Shown: positions 8,170 to 16,765, counted from the first letter of the stretch. The stretch is DNA of 18,523 nucleotides from S15-B10 sp045569115 (GCA_045569115.1 JBJKZS010000118.1:1-18523); one strand, 5' to 3'. Made by a program: numbers and translations. Notes: generated by a model from the sequence alone, not told the origin.

Positions 8170-8963
8170 GATTTTCTATCTATAGCTACTTGAGAACTAA
8201 ACTGTTTGAAACTAAAAATTACTATTGCTATCCCTAAACTAAGTATTATTGGTGAGACATGACCATTCCAATCATACCATCCATCAAAAAAAGGTCTCCA
8301 ATTAGCAAAGGAAAAAGCAATACCATTATTTATTCCGTGAAGAATCATGCTTGGAAAAATTGAATTAGTAACCCATGCCATGTATCCCATAATTAAAGCC
8401 AATATATAAATCTGGATTGCCCAATATGGAACAAGATGTACTATTGCAAAAAACAGACTTCCAATAAGAACTGCTCGAGTGACATCTTTCCAATTTTTTT
8501 CAAGAACCTGTTGAAGAAACCCACGAAATAAAATTTCTTCACATATTGCGGCAAGAGGTACCGCACCTAAGAAAATAAGAATTAATGTTATGGGATCATC
8601 AACAGAAAGAAAATGTCCAAATTGATCTAACCATTCTGGAGGAGAAAATATTAACGAAATAATTCGTTCTAACTCATCAGAAATGATTACAACACCAATA
8701 GAGAGCAAAATGGAGACAATAATTATTCGAACATTAATTTTATTAAATCGAAGGACTTCAATAAAATTGTGCTGGCTTTTTGCTATTACAAACAATAAGG
8801 GTACGACAAGTAGTAATTCACCCAAAATCAATGTAAGAGGCAGAAAAAGGAATTGATTCGTTGGCTTAAGAAGTAGGATTAGACCTGATGTAAATAGCCC
8901 AGAAAAAACTAGTGATAGTGTAACAAAAAAAAATGCGCCTCTTGGTGTAAATATATAACTCAT
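8166..8963 (-). CDS. CPBP family intramembrane glutamic endopeptidase (Abi/CAAX-like)
   Basis: A 265-residue polytopic membrane protein with about eight hydrophobic segments. The three conserved CPBP motifs are present: EExxxR as Glu142-Glu143 to Arg147 (EEILFRG), FxxxH as Phe172 to His176, and HxxxN as His209 to Asn213. Known members include the eukaryotic CAAX protease Rce1 and bacteriocin-immunity proteins; the substrate here is unknown. It is the first gene of the leftward cluster CPBP, mgtE, GT2, DUF3108-like, and faces aceE across a 167-base gap that must hold its promoter. No strong Shine-Dalgarno is seen before the ATG. Confidence 0.93.
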   Translation of the reverse strand: MSYIFTPRGAFFFVTLSLVFSGLFTSGLILLLKPTNQFLFLPLTLILGELLLVVPLLFVIAKSQHNFIEVLRFNKINVRIIIVSILLSIGVVIISDELERIISLIFSPPEWLDQFGHFLSVDDPITLILIFLGAVPLAAICEEILFRGFLQQVLEKNWKDVTRAVLIGSLFFAIVHLVPYWAIQIYILALIMGYMAWVTNSIFPSMILHGINNGIAFSFANWRPFFDGWYDWNGHVSPIILSLGIAIVIFSFKQFSSQVAIDRKS

Positions 8964-9130
8964 GAGGTTCTGGATCCTTATTCATATCAGGAAAGTCTTC
9001 CATCATCCTTGTGTAACTTAAAGAACGAAATATGTAAAACCAAGATAGGTCAATGTTTATTGAATAACTTTATGGGATGATGATTTCGCAATAAATTAGG
9101 TACATTATGCAACGAGAAGATGGGGTAAAT

Positions 9131-11821
9131 ATGTCTGAAGAATTAATTAAAGATGGTGGAAATCCCTCCATTTCGCCTGATTTCAATCTTCCTGAGACTG
9201 AAGAATGGATTCAATCTCTTGATGAAATTGTAAAATATGAAGGTCGTAGCCGTGGCCAGTTCATACTTAGGAAGCTAATCGAGAGGGCTCATGAACTTGG
9301 TGTTAAACTTCCATTTAATGCAAACACTCCTTATATAAATTCAATTCCTTTATCTGATCAACCAATATTTCCAGGAGATCGTGAAATTGAAAGAAAGATC
9401 AAAAGCATTAATAGATGGAATGCAACAGCAATGGTCGTACGTGCGAATAAGCATCATGAAGGGATTGGTGGCCACATATCAACTTTTCAATCAGCGGCAA
9501 CATTATATCAGATAGGGTTCAATCATTTTTTTCGTGGGAAAGGAGATTCTTTTAATGGAGATCAAATTTTCTTTCAGGGTCATGCTTCCCCTGGAATTTA
9601 TGCACATGCATTTTTAGAGGGCCGCATTAAGTTGGGACAAATGGAAAATTTCCGCCAAGAATTACAGAACGGAGGAGGTCTCTCATCTTACCCTCATCCT
9701 TGGTTAATGCCAGATTTCTGGGAATTTCCTACAGTTTCAATGGGCATTGGACCTATCTCAGCAATATATCAGGCCCGATTTAATCACTATATCAGTGATC
9801 GTGGTATTAAAGATACGAAAGAACAAAATGTATGGGCATTTCTCGGTGATGGTGAAATTGATGAGCCAGAGGCATTGGGAGCAATAACCCTTGCATCTAG
9901 AGAATCTCTAGGAAATTTAATTTTTGTTGTTAACTGTAATCTTCAGAGGCTTGATGGGCCAGTCCGAGGTAATGGAAAGATTATTCAAGAACTTGAAACA
10001 ATATTTCGCGGTGCTGGTTGGAACGTTTTAAAAGTTGTTTGGGGAGATGATTGGGATCCTCTCTTAGCGCAGGATACCACTGGCCTATTAATCCAAAGGA
10101 TGAATGAAGCTGTAGATGGTGACTACCAAAAATATGTTGTAGAGCCTGGGAGTTATATTCGGGAACACTTTTTTGGAAAATACCCTAAGTTATTAGAAAT
10201 GGTATCAAATCACACTGATGATCAATTAGAAAAAATGCGTCGTGGAGGTCATGATCCTGAAAAGGTTTATGCGGCTTTTAAAAATGCCGTAGAGACTGTT
10301 GACAAGCCAACAGTGATTCTTGCAAAGACAATCAAAGGATATGGTATGGGAGAAGCTGGAGAAGGAAAGAATATTACTCACCAGCAGAAAAAACTGAATG
10401 ATGAAGAACTAAAAATTTTTCGTGATAGGTTCGATATTCCTGTTACAGATGAGAACATTCATGAAGCGCCTTTTTACCGACCTCCTGATAATAGCTCTGA
10501 AATTCAATATCTTATGGATAGAAGAAGAGAGCTTGGTGGTTTTGTACCACAGAGGAAGGTTTTGGTTAATGGTATTAACTTGCCAAAAGATAGTTTGTTT
10601 GAAGAGTTTAATAAAGGAAGCGATCGACCAGTTTCTACTACAATGGCTTTTGTTAAAATACTATCATCTCTTTTAAAAGATGATTCTGTTGGATCACATA
10701 TCGTTCCAATTGTGCCTGATGAAGCGAGAACATTCGGAATGGAATCTCTATTCAGGCAAGTAGGTATATACTCTCATGCTGGTCAAGTATACGAACCTGT
10801 TGATGCTGATATGTTTCTATATTATCGAGAGGCAACCGATGGGCAGATTCTAGAGGAAGGTATCACAGAGGCTGGTTCCATGTGTAGTTTCACTGCAGCT
10901 GGAACAGCTTATGCAACTCATGGTGTTGATATGATACCTTTTTTCATATTTTATTCAATGTTTGGTTTCCAAAGAATTGGAGATCTTATTTGGGCATTTG
11001 GCGATCTTCGCGGAAGAGGTTTTCTTCTTGGGGCAACTTCTGGTCGAACTACTCTTAATGGTGAAGGTCTGCAACATCAGGATGGTCATAGCCATATCCT
11101 AGCAGCTACAGTGCCAAATGTATTGTCTTATGACCCAGCTTTTGCATCAGAGATTGCTGTTATACTTCGAAACGGAATCAAGCGTATGTATAAGGATCGA
11201 GAAGATATTTTCTACTATATAACTCTCCATAATGAAAACTATGAAATGCCCTCGTTAACAGAAGGTATGGAAGAAGGAATTTTAAAAGGTTTGTATAAAT
11301 TTAAGCCAGGCCCTTCAAGAAAAAAACTTAGAGCCAACATTCTAGGTAGCGGTGCAATAATGAATGAAGCATTGAAAGCTCAAAAAATACTTTTAGAAGA
11401 GTTTGATGTTTCGGCGGATGTTTGGAGTGCTACTAGTTATAAGAGTTTGCGAACAGACGCTCTTACAATAGAGCGTTGGAACCTTTTGCATCCAGAGAAA
11501 AAACCTAAAACTCCCTATGTGTCAAAGCTTCTATCGAAAGAAAAAGGGCCTTTTATTGCTGTCTCAGACTATATGAAACTTGTGCCGGATCAAATTGCAC
11601 CTTGGGTTCCTGGAGGACTTAGAAGTTTAGGTACAGATGGTTTTGGTCGAAGTGATAGTAGAGAATCATTGCGTAGACATTTCGAAATAGATGCTGAAAC
11701 TATAACCTTAGCGGTTCTATACGAGCTCTTTCGTCGTGGAGAATTGGAAATAAAAATAATTAAGTTGGCATTCAAAAAACTGGGAATAAATCCAGAAAAG
11801 GTAAACCCTTTATTTGCATAA
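9131..11821 (+). CDS. aceE: Pyruvate dehydrogenase E1 component, homodimeric type (AceE)
   Basis: Thiamine-diphosphate enzyme that decarboxylates pyruvate and acetylates the lipoyl groups of E2, feeding acetyl-CoA into the TCA cycle. It has 896 residues from ATG 9131, close to the family's usual size. The ThDP motif is seen as FLGDGEIDEPEALGA with the downstream NCN (near 239 and 268-270). The second domain has EEGITEAGSM, YSMFGFQRIGDL and GEGLQHQDGHSH. The C-terminal domain has DGFGRSDSRESLR. ATG 9131 is preferred because GGGG at 9122-9125 precedes it and MSEE resembles known N-termini. An in-frame ATG at 9107 (8 residues longer) is possible. No E2 or E3 gene is adjacent. Confidence 0.97.
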   Translation: MSEELIKDGGNPSISPDFNLPETEEWIQSLDEIVKYEGRSRGQFILRKLIERAHELGVKLPFNANTPYINSIPLSDQPIFPGDREIERKIKSINRWNATAMVVRANKHHEGIGGHISTFQSAATLYQIGFNHFFRGKGDSFNGDQIFFQGHASPGIYAHAFLEGRIKLGQMENFRQELQNGGGLSSYPHPWLMPDFWEFPTVSMGIGPISAIYQARFNHYISDRGIKDTKEQNVWAFLGDGEIDEPEALGAITLASRESLGNLIFVVNCNLQRLDGPVRGNGKIIQELETIFRGAGWNVLKVVWGDDWDPLLAQDTTGLLIQRMNEAVDGDYQKYVVEPGSYIREHFFGKYPKLLEMVSNHTDDQLEKMRRGGHDPEKVYAAFKNAVETVDKPTVILAKTIKGYGMGEAGEGKNITHQQKKLNDEELKIFRDRFDIPVTDENIHEAPFYRPPDNSSEIQYLMDRRRELGGFVPQRKVLVNGINLPKDSLFEEFNKGSDRPVSTTMAFVKILSSLLKDDSVGSHIVPIVPDEARTFGMESLFRQVGIYSHAGQVYEPVDADMFLYYREATDGQILEEGITEAGSMCSFTAAGTAYATHGVDMIPFFIFYSMFGFQRIGDLIWAFGDLRGRGFLLGATSGRTTLNGEGLQHQDGHSHILAATVPNVLSYDPAFASEIAVILRNGIKRMYKDREDIFYYITLHNENYEMPSLTEGMEEGILKGLYKFKPGPSRKKLRANILGSGAIMNEALKAQKILLEEFDVSADVWSATSYKSLRTDALTIERWNLLHPEKKPKTPYVSKLLSKEKGPFIAVSDYMKLVPDQIAPWVPGGLRSLGTDGFGRSDSRESLRRHFEIDAETITLAVLYELFRRGELEIKIIKLAFKKLGINPEKVNPLFA

Positions 11822-11846
11822 ATCATCTTACTTCATAAGGTGATTT
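11820..11846. terminator. Hairpin at the convergent ends of aceE and the SpoU methyltransferase gene
   Basis: Two 11-base arms, AAATCATCTTA (11820-11830) and TAAGGTGATTT (11836-11846), surround a 5-base loop. On the + strand RNA they pair fully with one G-U wobble; on the - strand there is one A-C mismatch. The left arm overlaps the aceE stop codon, and the right arm lies in the last codons of the methyltransferase gene. No T-run follows on either strand, so it is not a classical intrinsic terminator. It could still block read-through or protect 3' ends. Confidence 0.35.
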
Positions 11847-12577
11847 AAAAACACTCCTGTTGCAACTCCGACATTTAGTGAATCACTATTCCCTGAGCCT
11901 GGAATAGAAATATAATTATCTACCAGAGGTCTGTTATTTTTGGATATTCCAACAGCCTCACTTCCCATTACTAAACACCATTTCATGCTTTTGGAAGGAA
12001 AATAACTTTGAATTGGCTTACCTTTGGTATCTGCTGCTAAAATAGTAAACCCAGATGATTTAATTTTTTTTAAACTATAGTCTTTTAGGATGATCAAACG
12101 AAAATGTGCACCCATCCCACTACGTACAACCTTTGGATTATATGGGTCAACGGATGATTGAGATAGTACTATGTTATGAATACCGAACCAATCAGCTGTT
12201 CTAATAATAGTGCCAACATTTCCAGGGTCACGAATTTGATCGAGATAAATACAATTATTTTCAATCTTTTTTCTATGATTTCCTGACATAATTACAATGC
12301 CTAAAACACCTTGGGTTGAAACTGTATTTGAAATCCCTTTCAATTCTTTGTCAGCAATTTTTTTTATAGAGACACCTTTACTGTTTGCATTATTTATTAA
12401 TTGATTTTTTCTGCTTGAAGATAACAAATCTTTAGTATAATAAAGCCTCTCCAGTTTATTCATTGTCAATGCTTCTTCAAGAATACGAACCCCTTCTACA
12501 AGAAATTTATTGTGCTTGTAACGATATTTTTTTTGTTTCAGGCTAGTTAATTCTTTTCTTTCCTCTATAGATAGCAT
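11828..12577 (-). CDS. SpoU/TrmH-family RNA 2'-O-ribose methyltransferase (RlmB-like)
   Basis: A 249-residue SAM-dependent methyltransferase of the SPOUT (knotted) class. The N-terminal 30-100 region fits the L30e-like RNA-binding domain (KFLVEGVRILEEAL, 24-37). The catalytic domain has motif 1 DPGNVGTIIRTADWFG (117-132, with Asn120 and Arg126), motif 2 LVMGSEAVGIS (202-212) and motif 3 IPGSGNSDSLNVGVATGV (225-242). Relatives methylate guanosines of 23S rRNA; the exact nucleotide cannot be read from the sequence. It is transcribed towards aceE with a 6-nt gap between stops, and away from the threonine aldolase gene. Confidence 0.93.
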   Translation of the reverse strand: MLSIEERKELTSLKQKKYRYKHNKFLVEGVRILEEALTMNKLERLYYTKDLLSSSRKNQLINNANSKGVSIKKIADKELKGISNTVSTQGVLGIVIMSGNHRKKIENNCIYLDQIRDPGNVGTIIRTADWFGIHNIVLSQSSVDPYNPKVVRSGMGAHFRLIILKDYSLKKIKSSGFTILAADTKGKPIQSYFPSKSMKWCLVMGSEAVGISKNNRPLVDNYISIPGSGNSDSLNVGVATGVFLNHLMK

Positions 12578-12610
12578 GGTAAAATCTAAGTGTGAATACC
12601 AACATTTTCA

Positions 12611-12638
12611 TTGAAAAGCCATAGGACCCTTATATATT
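12611..12638 (+). promoter_or_regulatory. Candidate sigma70-type promoter for the threonine aldolase gene
   Basis: TTGAAA (12611-12616) and TATATT (12633-12638) each match the consensus at 5 of 6 positions and are separated by 16 bases. Transcription would begin near 12645, leaving a leader of about 19 nt that carries the ribosome site at 12651. It lies in the 86-base gap between divergent genes. The region is very AT-rich, so a chance match is possible. Confidence 0.45.
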
Positions 12639-12650
12639 TTATATCTTTAA

Positions 12651-12658
12651 AAGGTGAT
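12651..12658 (+). promoter_or_regulatory. Strong ribosome binding site of the threonine aldolase gene
   Basis: AAGGTGAT is an extended complement of the 16S rRNA 3' end, 5 bases before ATG 12664. It fixes the start codon. It is the best Shine-Dalgarno match in the window; many other genes here have weak or no such sites. Confidence 0.7.
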
Positions 12659-12663
12659 ATTTA

Positions 12664-13704
12664 ATGAAAATTATTGATTTAAGGAGCGATACTGTAACTC
12701 TACCTACAGATAATATGCTTCGAGCCATGCGTAATGCACACCTAGGAGATGATGTGTTCGAAGAAGATCCTACAATTAATGACTTAGAAAAAAAGGCAGC
12801 TGAAATTTTTGGTAAGGAATCTGCAATCATTGTTCCAAGTGGAACAATGGCGAATCTTGTTTCAGTGCTTGCACATTGTGATCGAGGCACAGAAATAATT
12901 CTTGGGGACAAGGCGCATACATATTTATATGAAGCAGGGGGTATAGCAGCATTTGGAGGAGTTCACCCAAGAACTTTGTCAAACGCAAAAGATGGTACAA
13001 TTGATTTAGATCATATTAAATCAGCGATTAGATCTGATAATGTTCATTTTCCACGTACAGCACTAATTAGTTTAGAAAATAGTCACAATATTTGCTATGG
13101 ATCGCCCTTGGGCAAAAAATATATTGATTCAGTAGCTATGATAGCAAAAAACCACAAAATTCCACTCCATATTGATGGTGCAAGAATTTTTAACGCTGCT
13201 CTCGCCCTTGATTTACAGGTGAAGGATCTTACCGAGAATGTTGATTCGATTTCATTTTGCTTATCGAAAGGCTTATCCTGTCCAGTAGGATCAATTATTT
13301 GTGGAAAATCAAAGTTTATATCAAAAGCACGTCATATCCGAAAAGGTTTAGGAGGAGGTATGCGCCAAGCAGGTGTTCTTGCTGCAGCTGGAATACTTGC
13401 TTTGGATGAAATGATTCTTAGACTCAAAGAAGATCATTTAAATGCAAGAACCCTAGCGGAAGGGATTGATAGTATTAAGGGGCTTTCTGTAGAACTTGAT
13501 TTGGTTAAAACAAATATTGTTTATTTTGAAATCGATAATAATTCAAACAAAACAGATAAAGTTATTTTGGCGATGCAAGAAAAAGGTATAAAATTCTTTA
13601 ATGTTGGATCTAATCGTTTTCGAATGGTAACTAACCGAGGGATAAACAACGTTGATATTGATAGGACAGTAGCTGAATTATTTTCTTTTTTTCGTTCAGC
13701 ATAA
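12664..13704 (+). CDS. ltaE: Low-specificity L-threonine aldolase
   Basis: PLP enzyme that cleaves threonine and allo-threonine to glycine and acetaldehyde, a possible glycine source. It has 346 residues, the normal length. The N-terminal DLRSDTVTLPT (5-15) is diagnostic. Also present are VPSGTMANL (57-65), the ring-stacking His85, HIDGARIFNAA (169-179) with Asp171 binding the PLP nitrogen, and the Schiff-base Lys202 in SFCLSKGLSCPVGS. RKGLGGGMRQAG follows as in the family. It has its own promoter-like sequence and a strong ribosome site, and precedes proS by 64 nt. L-allo versus L-threonine preference cannot be judged. Confidence 0.94.
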   Translation: MKIIDLRSDTVTLPTDNMLRAMRNAHLGDDVFEEDPTINDLEKKAAEIFGKESAIIVPSGTMANLVSVLAHCDRGTEIILGDKAHTYLYEAGGIAAFGGVHPRTLSNAKDGTIDLDHIKSAIRSDNVHFPRTALISLENSHNICYGSPLGKKYIDSVAMIAKNHKIPLHIDGARIFNAALALDLQVKDLTENVDSISFCLSKGLSCPVGSIICGKSKFISKARHIRKGLGGGMRQAGVLAAAGILALDEMILRLKEDHLNARTLAEGIDSIKGLSVELDLVKTNIVYFEIDNNSNKTDKVILAMQEKGIKFFNVGSNRFRMVTNRGINNVDIDRTVAELFSFFRSA

Positions 13705-13720
13705 AAGACTAATCTTAAAT

Positions 13721-13726
13721 TATAAT
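13721..13726 (+). promoter_or_regulatory. Possible -10 box upstream of proS
   Basis: A perfect TATAAT lies in the 64-base gap between the threonine aldolase and proS genes, and would give a leader of about 36 nt. No -35 match is found at 16-18 bases spacing (AGCATA-like sequence there). It may be chance in AT-rich DNA; proS may simply be read from the upstream promoter. Confidence 0.25.
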
Positions 13727-13768
13727 GAGTAGAGTAAATTGAAACAGAAAATTTGGTCTTGAAATAAA

Positions 13769-15244
13769 ATGTCTAAAGGAGTAACAGCAAAGAGTACTGA
13801 TTATGCCAGATGGTATACAGATGTAGTTACTAAAGCACAGTTAGCTGATTATGGCCCTGTAAAAGGGACTATGGTAATCCGCCCATATGGTTATTCATTG
13901 TGGGAGTCTGTGAAAGAAACTTTCGATACCCGCTTTAAAGCAAGTGGGCATCTCAATGCATATTTTCCTATTTTTATCCCAAAATCTTTTTTGAGCAAAG
14001 AAGCTGAGCATGTGGATGGATTTGCAAAAGAATGTGCTGTAGTTACACATCACCGTTTAATCTCAGATCCAAATGGTGAAGGCCTGATAGTAGATCCCAC
14101 ATCATTATTGGATGAAGAGGTGATTATTAGACCGACTTCAGAGACTGTTATTTGGTCAATGTATAAAAAATGGATCCAATCCTATAGAGACCTCCCTATT
14201 CTAATTAATCAATGGGCAAATGTCGTAAGGTGGGAAATGAGGACTCGATTATTTCTTAGAACTACAGAGTTCCTTTGGCAGGAAGGTCATACTGCCCATG
14301 CGACGGCGAAAGAAGCTGAAGAAGAAGCACAAAAAATTCTTGATATTTATCGGGAAGTAGCGGAAGAAGTATTGGCAATACCAGTTCTTACAGGGTTGAA
14401 GACAGAGGCTGAAAAATTTGCTGGGGCTGAACATACTTATTGTATTGAAGCTATGATGGGCGATGGAAGAGCCCTGCAAGCTGGTACCTCTCATAATCTA
14501 GGTCAGAAGTTTGCGAAGGCATTTAATGTGACTTTTCAAACCCAAAATAATCTTGAAGAATATGTTTATGCCACTAGTTGGGGAGTATCTACACGTCTAA
14601 TTGGGGCTATTGCGATGGTTCATGGAGATGATAAAGGCTTACGGCTTCCTCCAAAAGTAGCACCCTATCAGGTTGTGATTATTCCGATTGGAAAAACAGA
14701 AGAAGATATTAGCAGTATACTTAATTACTTAGAAAGCTCAATAAAAGAATTATTGGCTACTGAAATTAGGATTCATATTGATGATCGCACTGGCGTTACG
14801 CCTGGATTCAAGTTTAATGAGTGGGAGATGAAAGGTGTCCCTATTCGATTAGAAGTTGGTGCACGAGACATGAAGGAAGAGTTAGTAACTATTGTGAAAA
14901 GAGATAATGGAGAAAAGATAAAGCTTAATCGAGATCATCTTGGCTCAAAGATTCCAGAGTTTCTTAAACAAATCCAACATTCACTTTTTGATCAAGCTAA
15001 ATCTTTTTTGGAGAAGAATACATTTACTACAGAATCATATGATGAATTCCAATCAATTATTGCTGACACAAAAGGATTTGTAAGATGTGGTTGGGATGGT
15101 GATCCTAGAAGTGAATTAACTATTAAAGAAGAAACAAAGGCCACAATAAGGTGTATTCCATTTAATGGAGATAATAAAGGTCTAAAATGTATTTATTCAG
15201 GGAAAAAGGCTAAGCATGAAGTAATTTTTGGGAAAGCATATTAA
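13769..15244 (+). CDS. proS: Prolyl-tRNA synthetase, short archaeal/eukaryote-like type
   Basis: Class II aminoacyl-tRNA synthetase that charges tRNA-Pro. It has 491 residues and lacks the large editing insertion found in the longer E. coli-type enzyme, so it is the short (ProS type 3) form. Motif 2 is RWEMRTRLFLRTTEFLWQEGH (split at about 154-174), preceded by IRPTSET (120-126). Motif 3 includes GDDKGLRLPPKVAPYQ. The anticodon-binding domain follows, then a C-terminal domain ending in the conserved Tyr (FGKAY). Of the four cysteines expected of a zinc site in that domain, most are replaced (for example WDGDPRSE). The ATG at 13769 has no clear Shine-Dalgarno. Confidence 0.96.
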   Translation: MSKGVTAKSTDYARWYTDVVTKAQLADYGPVKGTMVIRPYGYSLWESVKETFDTRFKASGHLNAYFPIFIPKSFLSKEAEHVDGFAKECAVVTHHRLISDPNGEGLIVDPTSLLDEEVIIRPTSETVIWSMYKKWIQSYRDLPILINQWANVVRWEMRTRLFLRTTEFLWQEGHTAHATAKEAEEEAQKILDIYREVAEEVLAIPVLTGLKTEAEKFAGAEHTYCIEAMMGDGRALQAGTSHNLGQKFAKAFNVTFQTQNNLEEYVYATSWGVSTRLIGAIAMVHGDDKGLRLPPKVAPYQVVIIPIGKTEEDISSILNYLESSIKELLATEIRIHIDDRTGVTPGFKFNEWEMKGVPIRLEVGARDMKEELVTIVKRDNGEKIKLNRDHLGSKIPEFLKQIQHSLFDQAKSFLEKNTFTTESYDEFQSIIADTKGFVRCGWDGDPRSELTIKEETKATIRCIPFNGDNKGLKCIYSGKKAKHEVIFGKAY

Positions 15245-15252
15245 CTCCAATT

Positions 15253-16003
15253 ATGCCTTTGGAATCTACTTCTGCAATTGTACTGAAAAACTTTCCTTAT
15301 GGTGACACTAGCAAAATAGCAAGATTTTATACACGTGATTTTGGGAAACTTTCAATAATTGGAAAAGGTGTGATGTCCTCCAAGGCTCTCCAGGGTAGTT
15401 ATTTCGAACCCATTAATTGTATAAATCTTAATTTCTACTATAACCCAAAAAGGCAACTTCAGATTTTTTCCAAAGCTGAATTCAACAATCCTTTAATTTC
15501 TATAAAGAAAGACATGAAAAAACTCAGTTATGGTTTTGCAATAGTCGAATTAATTGACAGAACAGTTACAGGACAAGAACCAAATAAAGAGCTCTATATT
15601 TTGACTGAAAATGTCCTTAAAGCTATTGACAGAAGTTCAGGTAATCTTAATCGTATATTTTGGTACTTTGAAATAAAATTACTTTCAATTTTGGGGCTTA
15701 GGCCACATTTAGCAAATTGCCCTCAATGCAATGAGAAATTGTATACGGCTTTTTTTTCTTTGGGTTATGGGGAATTGGTCTGCGGAAAGTGTATATCTGG
15801 GTTCAGCTAGAGAATTGTCTGCTGGAACGCTTAAGGTGATTAAAAATCTAAGTGAAAGCAATCTTAATTCTCTTGATTCGATCCAATGTAATTCTGTGGA
15901 AAGAAAAGAATTCGGTCATTTTATAAAAGAATATCTTAGGTATCATGTTGAAGGATTGCAGGACGTACGATCTCTTCGTGTTATGGAGAGCATATTAAAA
16001 TGA
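15253..16003 (+). pseudogene. recO: DNA repair protein RecO, reading frame broken by a one-base shift
   Basis: RecO helps load RecA in RecFOR recombinational repair. The first frame (15253-15810) gives 185 residues: an OB-fold N-terminus (AIVLKNFPYGDTSKIARFYT), then a zinc motif CPQC and CGKC, then a stop at 15808. The remaining C-terminus (ARELSAGTLKVI to YLRYHVEGL and SLRVMESIL) is intact in the +1 frame to 16003. Dropping one G of the GGG at 15799-15801 gives one 249-residue protein reading CGKCISGSARELSAG, a normal RecO length. The second frame loses the CGKC pair, so the shift lies after 15792. It could be a sequencing or assembly error, a real mutation, or (less likely) programmed shifting. 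The gene is 8 nt after proS and overlaps the hydrolase gene by 4 nt. Confidence 0.88.
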
Positions 16004-16764
16004 AGGATCTCTTAACGCCAAGGATTTCATCAAAACCTTTTAGATTTGATGGCAATAGTGGTGTAGCATGTTATATGATACATGGTTATACGGGTAGTAC
16101 GTTTGAGATGGAACAATTTGGCAAATTTTTATCTTCTAACGGTATAACAGCCGTGGCTGATTTATTGCCAGGCCATGGTACTTCTGTAAAAGATTGTAAT
16201 TCAAGAACTCATTATGAATGGTTAAAATCGGTTGAGGAGGGTTATGATATTCTGGCAAAAGAATTTAATGAGATATTTATAATTGGCTTCAGTATGGGTT
16301 GCACGCTTGCATTTCATATTGCTATTGAGCGTGACCCAAAGGGTTTAGTGGTTATGTCGCCTGCTATGTTCAAATTTAGGACTAGAAAAATATATCTTTC
16401 TCCGATTCTATGTTATTTTAAAGAGTATCAGATAAAACAATTCACAACAAGTTCAAATCTCAAACTACCTGCATTTGGTTATGCTGTCTATCCGATCAAA
16501 GCTGGACGAGAGGCTTTGCGAATGACAATAAAATTGAGACGCCAACTTAATCATGTCAAAGTTCCTACTTTAGTTATGCATTCTACTAAAGATATTACAG
16601 CCCCTTATGAAAACGGCCCGAAAGTTTATGAAGCAATTGGTGCAAAAGATAAAGAGTTCATAAAATTTGAGCGTTCAACACATATGCTGATGTATGATTG
16701 TGAAAAAGAACTAGTTTGGGATTCAGCTTTGACATTCCTGAAGAAAAGATCTAAAGTTTTATAA
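16000..16764 (+). CDS. Alpha/beta hydrolase, carboxylesterase/monoacylglycerol lipase-like
   Basis: A 254-residue cytoplasmic alpha/beta hydrolase without signal peptide. The oxyanion-hole loop is MIHGYTGST (26-34). The nucleophile Ser98 lies in GFSMG (96-100), the acid Asp198 in STKDITAP and the His228 in STHMLMYD. The order and spacing resemble the bacterial Est30/YvaK carboxylesterase group, which cleaves short- to medium-chain esters; the natural substrate is unknown. The start codon overlaps the recO stop (ATGA), with GGAGAG at 15985-15990, so the gene is translated from the proS-recO transcript. The rhomboid gene begins one base after its stop. Confidence 0.92.
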   Translation: MKDLLTPRISSKPFRFDGNSGVACYMIHGYTGSTFEMEQFGKFLSSNGITAVADLLPGHGTSVKDCNSRTHYEWLKSVEEGYDILAKEFNEIFIIGFSMGCTLAFHIAIERDPKGLVVMSPAMFKFRTRKIYLSPILCYFKEYQIKQFTTSSNLKLPAFGYAVYPIKAGREALRMTIKLRRQLNHVKVPTLVMHSTKDITAPYENGPKVYEAIGAKDKEFIKFERSTHMLMYDCEKELVWDSALTFLKKRSKVL

Positions 16765-16765
16765 A

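Noticed and set aside
8964..9130. Promoters and the TTATTGAATAA palindrome (9057-9067) in the divergent CPBP/aceE gap
   Set aside because: The gap must contain promoters in both directions, but I found no -35/-10 pair with acceptable spacing. An 11-base AT-only palindrome is expected by chance here.
15731..16003. Separate 90-residue gene starting at ATG 15731
   Set aside because: From about 15800 its sequence is the RecO C-terminus; the part before that overlaps the RecO zinc region in the wrong frame.
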